9,135 bases of DNA from Akkermansiaceae bacterium (lineage in GTDB: Bacteria > Verrucomicrobiota > Verrucomicrobiia > Verrucomicrobiales > Akkermansiaceae). The notes under the pieces are model-generated. The model saw only the letters and a list, made by a program, of their open reading frames with translations. It was not told where the DNA came from and searched no databases. Position 1 is the first letter of the stretch. Each line of letters starts with the position of its first letter. The stretch lies in contig JALZWJ010000129.1 in NCBI GenBank assembly GCA_023300065.1, positions 1 to 9,135 of the forward strand. The letters are read 5' to 3'. This document shows, piece after piece, positions 1 to 4,847 of the stretch. Both the position numbers and the translations under genes were made by a program.

Positions 1-104
1 GAGGTGGATTTTATTTCCATTTAATTGCGGAAAGATGGCGATTTTTTTTTAAGGCTATAAGGAGCGGCCGTTTATGACGTGCCGTGAGCCTAAGGGGAGT
101 GGAG
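1..104. other. Left-edge intergenic stretch with a T9 run
   Basis: No gene is supported in these bases, which lie downstream of the selenoprotein gene. A run of nine T at 42-50 follows a very weak possible stem (CCAT 17-20 with ATGG 35-38) on the plus strand, so it might be the tail of a terminator for a gene left of the window. No good terminator for the selenoprotein gene itself was found. Confidence 0.3.
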
Positions 105-461
105 TTAGGTAAGGAACTCGGCGATGCGGGCCTTGGGGCGGCCGATGATTGCTTTGTTTCCTTTGACGAGGATGGGGCGTTGGAGGAGCTGCTTGTGCTT
201 TACGAGGATGTCGACGACGGCCTTTGGGTTGTTGACGAAGTCGTCTGGGTTGAGTTCGAGTTTCTTGAACTTGGAGTCTTTGCGGACGAGGTCCTCGACC
301 GGGTCCTCTAGGGCGTCGACGAGGTGGGTGAGGGTGGCTTCGTCGGGCGGGGTTTTGATGTAGAGGACGACGTCGTGATCGACTCCGAGTTCCTTGGCGA
401 CCGCCAAGGCATTGTCAGAGGACCCTCAATGATTGAAGTGGTAGATGGTGACTTTGGACAT
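105..461 (-). CDS. ArsC-family thioredoxin-fold selenoprotein (in-frame UGA at the active site)
   Basis: Seen: reading from ATG at 461 gives MSKVTIYHFNH, then TGA (426-428), then GSSDNALAVAKELG and on to TAA at 105, 118 residues in all. Family knowledge: the plasmid R773 arsenate reductase begins MSNITIYHNPAC with catalytic Cys12, and binds oxyanion through Arg60, Arg94 and Arg107. Here the UGA is codon 12, and arginines occur at 60 (LVRKD), 95 (QRPILV) and 108 (IGRPK). The YIKTPP stretch near 34-39 matches YLETPP of ArsC. The length is normal for the family. A SECIS-like hairpin follows the UGA, so it is read as selenocysteine. There is no cysteine anywhere in the protein, so an outside reductant such as glutaredoxin or glutathione would be needed. 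No arsenic genes are nearby; the substrate may be arsenate or another thiol or oxyanion. No Shine-Dalgarno is seen. The alternative is a nonsense mutation or sequencing error at this codon. Confidence 0.85.
392..409 (-). promoter_or_regulatory. Candidate bacterial SECIS hairpin
   Basis: On the mRNA strand the sequence CCTTGGCGGTCGCCAAGG forms a perfect 7-bp stem (CCUUGGC/GCCAAGG) closed by a GGUC tetraloop. It starts 16 bases after the in-frame UGA, putting the loop 23 bases downstream. Bacterial SECIS elements lie inside the coding region directly after the UGA and carry a conserved G, usually GU, at the start of the apical loop for SelB binding; the Escherichia coli fdhF element has a similar GGUC loop, as I recall. 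No bulged U in the stem and no clear lower helix were found, which is a weak point. The stem encodes residues 18-23. Confidence 0.78.
426..428 (-). other. UGA recoded as selenocysteine (codon 12)
   Basis: The triplet TCA on the plus strand is TGA in frame with both the ATG at 461 and the 100 codons that follow. It replaces the CGTSR-type active-site cysteine of ArsC (here U-GSSD). Conservation of the ArsC fold continues on both sides of it, which argues for read-through and not for termination. Confidence 0.83.
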
Positions 462-487
462 GGGGGAGAGGTAGCAGTGGGTGGGAG

Positions 488-503
488 AAGGTCAACTGAC
501 CTT
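488..503. promoter_or_regulatory. 16-bp palindrome, candidate operator
   Basis: AAGGTCAACTGACCTT has perfect 7-bp arms (AAGGTCA/TGACCTT) around a 2-bp centre. It ends 27 bp upstream of the selenoprotein start, where a repressor or activator dimer could act, or it may lie in the 5' leader as a hairpin. No regulator gene is in the window to pair with it. Function is inferred from symmetry and position only. Confidence 0.4.
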
Positions 504-554
504 GCTGGTTTTTCTGAGGAGGTTGGTTGTTGGCTTGTGGCGGGGGATTTGTGA

Positions 555-585
555 GAACTCTCTTTTCATCGGGTTTTGAGAGTTC
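555..585. repeat. Inverted repeat, 8-bp arms with 15-nt loop
   Basis: GAACTCTC (555-562) and GAGAGTTC (578-585) are exact reverse complements around a 15-base spacer. Neither strand has a T-run after it, so a simple intrinsic terminator is unlikely. It could be a leader structure of the selenoprotein transcript or part of a dispersed element. Confidence 0.45.
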
Positions 586-719
586 CGGTTCTAGCCATCG
601 CTCCCTTGTGGATGAGCAATACGTTCGCGCAAGTGCCTCCGGAAAAGGTGGCGGTCCTGATTTGTTGAAGAAGGAAGTCGACTTGCGTTTTTAGGGGCCT
701 TTTACGAGGAGTGAAGGAA

Positions 720-740
720 AGCGCGTTCCACGGACGCGCT
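720..740 (-). terminator. Hairpin just after the TPR-redoxin gene, possible weak terminator
   Basis: AGCGCGT (720-726) and ACGCGCT (734-740) pair perfectly around a 7-base loop, beginning 24 bp past the stop codon of the TPR-redoxin gene. On the minus strand the stem is followed by TTTCCTTC, only mildly T-rich. It may terminate that gene, or it may be a small palindromic repeat of the REP kind with copies elsewhere in the genome. Confidence 0.4.
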
Positions 741-763
741 ATGTGCCGAGGCCGAAGTGAGTG

Positions 764-3016
764 CTACTGATAGATCGAGAGCAGGCGCTTTGATTCCTTG
801 ATGAGGAAGTCGATTTCCATGAAGGGGTCGGCGGAGATGTCTGACCAGAGGATGCGGCCTTGGGGGTCTAGGACGAAGGTGCCGTGGAGGGGTTGGTCTT
901 CGAAGTCATCGTGCGCGGTGTATTTTTTGAAGATCTCTTTTTTGAAGTCGGAGACGATAGGGAAGGGGATTTTGCCTTTTGAGTAGTTGTCTTGGGAGTC
1001 CTTGAGGTTTGCGATGTCATCGGTGGAGATGGCGAGGATGGGGAGGGCGGCTTTCTCAAAGTCGGGGTAGCGGTCGGCCATGGCGGTGAGTTGCTCGGTG
1101 CAGTGGAGGCAGCCGGCGCCGAGGTAGAAGACGAGGATGAGGGGCTGGCCGCGGTAGTTGGCGAGGGAGATGGGGGTTTGGTTTTGGTCGGGGAGGGTGA
1201 AGTCTGGGGCGGCGGGGGGAGTCCAGTGGAGGGGGCCTAGGGAGTCGAGCTCCGGGCGGGGGAGGAGGTCGGCGGCTGGGGTGTGAGGGAGGCGCCAGTC
1301 TTGTGGGTAGCCGAGTTCTGCGGCGATGGGCGCGAGGCGGGCGAAGATGGGGGAGGTCATCTCGATCTGGGAGGAGAAGGTGCGGAGGTCTGCAAAGCCT
1401 GCCTGCCAGGCGGGGTCGTCATTTTTAGCGTGGTAGAGGGTGTGGATGGCTGTGGCGAGGGGGGCGGTTTCTTTGTTCTTTTTCTCGATCTGTTTGCGGG
1501 CGGTTTCGGCAGCTTTGTCGTGGTTCCCGTATGCGAGTTGGCGGAGCATGGATGAGAATTGGGAAGGGCGTTGTGCGAGGGCCTTTGTGGCGGTTTCGAA
1601 GTCGCCGTTTAGGGCGTGGAGGTAGCCGCGGAGTTCGATGAGGGTGTTGTCGAATTTTTTGACGGTCTTCTGGTGTTGGGCGAAGGCCTTTTTCTCAGCG
1701 GATTTGATTTCCTTTTCTTTCTTCTTTTCTTTGACGGCCTTGGCGCGTGCTTTTTTTTCGGCGGTGGTTTGATCTGTTTTTACTTTGGTGAGGTGTGAGT
1801 CGATTTCTCCGATGATTTTTTTGAGTTCGTCTTTCTGGCCGAGGTTGGAATGAGCAACTGCGATGAGGCGCAGGCGGGAGAGGTCGTCAGCGGGTTTGTC
1901 GAGTTTTTCGAGCCAGGGTGAATGGGCGGTGTGGAGCGCCTCCTGCCAGAGTTCTGATTTTTCGAGCGCGTCTAAGAGGGCTTTCCGTCCATATCTTACG
2001 GAGCCTTTTTTGTAGGTATTGAGCTTGGGGTGGCGGGGGTTGGCGAGGAGGGACTTGGCCATGTCGATGCTGGCGCGGACCTGGCCGAGGATGTGAAAAT
2101 TACGGACGAGCCATTCGTTATTGTGGCTGTAGTTGTGGATTTGGTCGGGGAGGAGGAACCACTTTTGCATGTGGGCGTGGTCGATGCGGGCGGAGGCTTG
2201 TTGGTGCCATGTGGCGTCGTGGTAGCGGTTGGCCTGTGTGTAGATGTGCCCGGGCATGTGCCACATGTGGGCGATGGCAGGCGCGGTGGTGCCGAGGCGG
2301 GCGGCGGAGTCTAGGGCCTGTTTATGCTCCCGGTAATCCCAGAGGTGGATGGCGTAGTGATGAGCGGGGTGGTTTGGCTTTTCGGCAAAGATTTTTTCAA
2401 GGATGGCATCCAGTCCGAGGTGGGTGGTAATGGGCATACCTCTTTGGCTGAATTGCCAGTGGAAGCAGACGAGGAGGGCCTTGGCCTCAAGGTCATGGGG
2501 GTAGTCTAGGACGATGTCTTCGTAGGCTTTGAGGTAGTTTTGACGTCGTTTTTTAAGGTCCTTTTGTTTCTCGTCATCGTGGAAGGCGATCTCTGCTTCG
2601 AGGTAGGCTTTTTCGTGTCCTTCTGGTGGGTTTTTTTCGATGAGGGGGGCGGCTTTCTCTAAGAAGGCTTGTGCGCGTTTTGGGTTTTCAAAATTTGCTT
2701 GGGAGAGCCCCCAATAGGCCATGAGGCAGTCTGGGTCGTGGGCTAGGATGGCGCGGAATGAGCGCTCTGCCTCATAATACCAAAAGCCGTGGAGCTGGCC
2801 GAGGCCTTGATCAAAATAGGCCTGTCCCTGATCCCAAGTGGTGGTGATGGGGAGGTGGACTTCCCCGATGTGTTTCATGAGGGGGCCGGTTTGGCGGGGC
2901 CCCTCGTTAAAGGCGTGTCCGTTATGGGAATGTCCTTCTTTGATTTCCTGTTCAGCTTCCTTTGCCGTGAGGTTTAGGGTGAGGGTAGATAGGACGAGGG
3001 TAAGAAATTTTCTCAT
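764..3016 (-). CDS. Exported TPR protein with C-terminal redoxin (AhpC/TSA-TlpA-like) domain
   Basis: The 750-residue product begins with a signal peptide (MRKFLTLVLSTLTLNLTA, probable cut before KEA), so it should act in the periplasm. The frame stays open 43 codons upstream, but the start at 3016 is preferred because it exposes the signal peptide and avoids overlap with the divergent gene. Residues 70-330 are helical, TPR-like (a typical stretch is WYYEAERSFRAILAHDP), and 216-307 is strikingly rich in histidine (HMWHMPGH, DHAHM, HNYSHNN). Residues 409-455 are lysine-rich and probably coiled coil. From about 590 there is a redoxin fold (APDFTLPD, then LILVFYLGAGCLHC) with Cys636 and Cys639 as a CxxC pair, and a late VLDPQGRILW strand. 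The CxxC resembles TlpA/ResA-type exchange more than the single peroxidatic cysteine of a classic peroxiredoxin. Partner and substrate are unknown. Confidence 0.82.
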   Translation of the reverse strand: MRKFLTLVLSTLTLNLTAKEAEQEIKEGHSHNGHAFNEGPRQTGPLMKHIGEVHLPITTTWDQGQAYFDQGLGQLHGFWYYEAERSFRAILAHDPDCLMAYWGLSQANFENPKRAQAFLEKAAPLIEKNPPEGHEKAYLEAEIAFHDDEKQKDLKKRRQNYLKAYEDIVLDYPHDLEAKALLVCFHWQFSQRGMPITTHLGLDAILEKIFAEKPNHPAHHYAIHLWDYREHKQALDSAARLGTTAPAIAHMWHMPGHIYTQANRYHDATWHQQASARIDHAHMQKWFLLPDQIHNYSHNNEWLVRNFHILGQVRASIDMAKSLLANPRHPKLNTYKKGSVRYGRKALLDALEKSELWQEALHTAHSPWLEKLDKPADDLSRLRLIAVAHSNLGQKDELKKIIGEIDSHLTKVKTDQTTAEKKARAKAVKEKKKEKEIKSAEKKAFAQHQKTVKKFDNTLIELRGYLHALNGDFETATKALAQRPSQFSSMLRQLAYGNHDKAAETARKQIEKKNKETAPLATAIHTLYHAKNDDPAWQAGFADLRTFSSQIEMTSPIFARLAPIAAELGYPQDWRLPHTPAADLLPRPELDSLGPLHWTPPAAPDFTLPDQNQTPISLANYRGQPLILVFYLGAGCLHCTEQLTAMADRYPDFEKAALPILAISTDDIANLKDSQDNYSKGKIPFPIVSDFKKEIFKKYTAHDDFEDQPLHGTFVLDPQGRILWSDISADPFMEIDFLIKESKRLLSIYQ

Positions 3017-3104
3017 GAACGGAGGGCTTGGCAGTTGATGATGCGGAAGTAATATGGTGCCGTTTTTCAATGACTCAATGGAAGAATCGAGGAGGGAGGT
3101 TTCT
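3017..3104. promoter_or_regulatory. Divergent intergenic promoter region
   Basis: These 88 bp separate the TPR-redoxin gene (leftward) from the small membrane-protein gene (rightward) and must hold start signals for both. No confident -35/-10 pair is seen. The only clear signal is the Shine-Dalgarno tract GGAGGGAGG at 3091-3099. Confidence 0.4.
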
Positions 3105-3368
3105 GTGAAAACTGGGGTGATTGAGAAGGCCCTCTCGGCGGCCATCTTCCTCTTGTGTATTGGGCTTTTACTTCAAGGTTGGCGTCTAGGAATGGCGAGG
3201 CTTGTCCCGATTTTTTTAGCTCCGGTGACGATGATTTGGTTCCCGGAAAGAGCGTCCGAATACTTTAGCTCCCGAGTCACAGCAGATACGATCCGGAATT
3301 GGGGCTGGGTGCTGTTACTCCTGCTAGGGCTGCCCGCCTTGGTCGGAACAGTGGCCTTGAGGGGGTGA
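3105..3368 (+). CDS. Small integral membrane protein of unknown function
   Basis: The GTG at 3105 is chosen because a strong Shine-Dalgarno, GGAGGGAGG at 3091-3099, sits 5 bases upstream. The frame also opens at ATG 3054, adding 17 polar residues, with only a modest GGAAG before it. The 87-residue product has hydrophobic segments at about 10-26 (ALSAAIFLLCIGLLLQGW), 31-46 and 67-84 (WGWVLLLLLGLPALVGTVAL), so two or three membrane spans. No motif was recognised. It is divergent from the TPR-redoxin gene and converges with the sulfatase, 9 bp away, so it is probably a one-gene transcript. Confidence 0.62.
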   Translation: MKTGVIEKALSAAIFLLCIGLLLQGWRLGMARLVPIFLAPVTMIWFPERASEYFSSRVTADTIRNWGWVLLLLLGLPALVGTVALRG

Positions 3369-3375
3369 GGGGGTG
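3358..3375. repeat. G-rich tandem repeat at the convergent gene ends
   Basis: Two adjacent copies of an 8-base unit, GAGGGGGT, followed by GAG, span the end of the membrane-protein gene and the 9-bp gap to the sulfatase stop. No hairpin terminator is visible in the gap. Confidence 0.4.
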
Positions 3376-3377
3376 AG

Positions 3378-4748
3378 CTACTGGGCCCGATATTTTGGGT
3401 TCTTCTTGGTTGGAATGGGCGCGTGAGTTGCTTTTTGCCACGCTTTTAATTCCGCGAGAAGGAGGGTGGATTTTTTTGTGTTTTTTTGCACGAGGTTCGT
3501 CTTTTCTGACGGGTCATTTTTCAGGTTGTAGAGTTCGAGGGTGCCGTCTTCGAAGTACTGGATGAGCTTCCAATCCCCTTTTCTGATGACGCCACACGGG
3601 GTGGTGCGGAAGAGCTGGGAAGCGGACTCTGGGTCTGGCGTGCGCTGCTGAAGGTAGGCCGGAAAGTGCCAGAAAAGAGAGCGCTCAGGGAGGGCTTCAC
3701 TTTGGAAGGCGGAGGTAAGGCTGATGCCATCGAGTCGTGCCGGAGCGGCCTCTCCGGCGAGCTCTAGGAAGGTGGGGTAGAGGTCGATCTGGCTGATAGG
3801 GGTGTGGTTGGTGGAGCCTGCTTCGATGACGCCGGGGTGACGGACGAGGAAGGGCTCACGAATGCCACCTTCATAATACATTCCCTTCACGCCTCGGAGA
3901 GGCTCGGCGCGGGAGACTTCTCCGTGGGGTCCGTTGTCTGAAGTGAAGACGATGAGGGTGTTTTTGGCGAGGTCGAGGTCGTCGAGGGTTTTGAGAATCT
4001 TGCCGACGGCTCGGTCCATGGACTCGATCATGGCGGCGTATTCAGAGTTTTTGTGTGAGCCGTGGGTCGGCTTTTTTTCGTACTTCGCGGTGATATCGGC
4101 AGGGGCTTGAATGGGGGTGTGGACGGAGTAGAAAGGGAGATAGACGAAGAAGGGGGCCTTGGCGTTTTCGGTGATCCAGGTGGAGACCTCGCGGCCTAGG
4201 CGTTCGGTAAGATACTCGCCTTTTGGTCCATCGGTGAGGTAGGGGTTTTTGTAGGGAGAAAAATACGATTCAGGATGTCCCCAGGTGGTGCCGCCGAAGT
4301 TTGTGTGGAAGCCGTCTTTGGTGGGGTTTCTAGTCAGATGCCATTTTCCTGCGACGCAGGTGCGGTAGCCTTTTTCCTGAAGGGCTTCTCCGAGGGTGAT
4401 GAATTTTTCATCGAGCAGTTTCGTGTTTTTGATCGGAATGAGCTTCCGGTCTTGTGTCTTACCTCGTGCAGAAGTGTTCACGGTGAAAACTCCGTGGCGT
4501 GGGGTGTACAGGCCTGTCATGAGGCAGGCGCGTGAGGGTGCACAGTTGGCCGCCCCAGCGTAGGCGTTGGTAAAGGTCATACCCTCTTTGGCGAGGCTGT
4601 CGATGTGTGGAGTCTCATAATATTTGGAGCCTTGGCAGGAAAGATCGGTGTAGCCTAGATCATCGGCATAGATTAGGACCAGATTGGGCTGGGTGGCTGT
4701 TGCGAAAGAAATACTCACACAGAGAAGGAATGCAATTTGTCTAATCAT
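3378..4748 (-). CDS. Secreted S1-family sulfatase (formylglycine type)
   Basis: It hydrolyses sulfate esters, probably on a carbohydrate, outside the cytoplasm. The 456-residue protein starts with a signal peptide (MIRQIAFLLCVSISFATA). Family motifs in order: ADD at 28-30 (metal ligands Asp29 and Asp30), CAPSR at 69-73 (Cys69 converted to formylglycine, Arg73), GKWHL at 134-138 (Lys135, His137), His210 in SVHTP, FTSDNGPHG at 269-276 (Asp271, Asn272) and GVKGMYYEGG at 286-295 (Lys288). All core catalytic residues are present and the length is normal, so it should be active if a formylglycine-generating enzyme or anaerobic maturase is encoded elsewhere. The C-terminal part (GDWKLIQYFEDGTLELYNL) is the usual sulfatase subdomain. 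The exact substrate and S1 subfamily cannot be told by eye. Confidence 0.95.
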   Translation of the reverse strand: MIRQIAFLLCVSISFATATQPNLVLIYADDLGYTDLSCQGSKYYETPHIDSLAKEGMTFTNAYAGAANCAPSRACLMTGLYTPRHGVFTVNTSARGKTQDRKLIPIKNTKLLDEKFITLGEALQEKGYRTCVAGKWHLTRNPTKDGFHTNFGGTTWGHPESYFSPYKNPYLTDGPKGEYLTERLGREVSTWITENAKAPFFVYLPFYSVHTPIQAPADITAKYEKKPTHGSHKNSEYAAMIESMDRAVGKILKTLDDLDLAKNTLIVFTSDNGPHGEVSRAEPLRGVKGMYYEGGIREPFLVRHPGVIEAGSTNHTPISQIDLYPTFLELAGEAAPARLDGISLTSAFQSEALPERSLFWHFPAYLQQRTPDPESASQLFRTTPCGVIRKGDWKLIQYFEDGTLELYNLKNDPSEKTNLVQKNTKKSTLLLAELKAWQKATHAPIPTKKNPKYRAQ

Positions 4749-4847
4749 GGTTAAATATACTGATTGCTGCGGTTCCTCGTAAACAGGGAACCTACCTCAA
4801 ATACTCTTGTCTCATTTTAGGTATTTTGGGAAGCTTTCCCTCCACCA
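4749..4847. promoter_or_regulatory. Divergent promoter region with two inverted repeats
   Basis: This 99-bp gap must drive the sulfatase leftward and the OmpA-coil gene rightward. It contains GGTTCC (4771-4776) paired with GGAACC (4787-4792) over a 10-base spacer, a possible operator, and a short stem GGGAA/TTCCC at 4828-4840 that ends 7 bases before the OmpA-coil ATG and could affect ribosome access. No clear Shine-Dalgarno precedes 4848. Confidence 0.4.

Larger units (their letters stand above)
462..763. other. Intergenic region between selenoprotein and TPR-redoxin genes
   Basis: This 302-bp stretch lies between two minus-strand genes. It holds the palindrome at 488-503, a hairpin at 555-585 and a hairpin at 720-740. 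No tRNA-like cloverleaf or known riboswitch was recognised. A 47-codon open frame runs from GTG at 551 to TAG at 694 on the plus strand (it begins VRTLFSSGFESSGSSHR), preceded by a G-rich stretch, but nothing about it looks like a known protein. The promoter for the selenoprotein gene presumably lies here, but no clear -35/-10 pair was identified. Confidence 0.6.

Noticed and set aside
74..112. A 12-codon open frame (MTCREPKGSGVR) with AAGGAG nine bases upstream
   Set aside because: Too short to support, overlaps the selenoprotein gene end, and a good ribosome site can occur by chance in G-rich sequence.
105..407. A 100-residue gene starting at TTG 407 on the minus strand
   Set aside because: It is the part of the ArsC-like gene after the in-frame TGA. 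It lacks the first beta strand and active site, while the upstream 18 codons match the family, so the full frame from 461 is preferred.
84..554. Plus-strand open frames opposite the ArsC-like gene
   Set aside because: Their proteins are rich in valine, glycine and acidic residues as expected for the reverse of a GTC/GAC-rich coding strand; no family features.
3017..3145. A 43-residue N-terminal extension of the TPR-redoxin protein
   Set aside because: It would bury the signal peptide in the middle of the protein and overlap the divergent membrane-protein gene and its Shine-Dalgarno.
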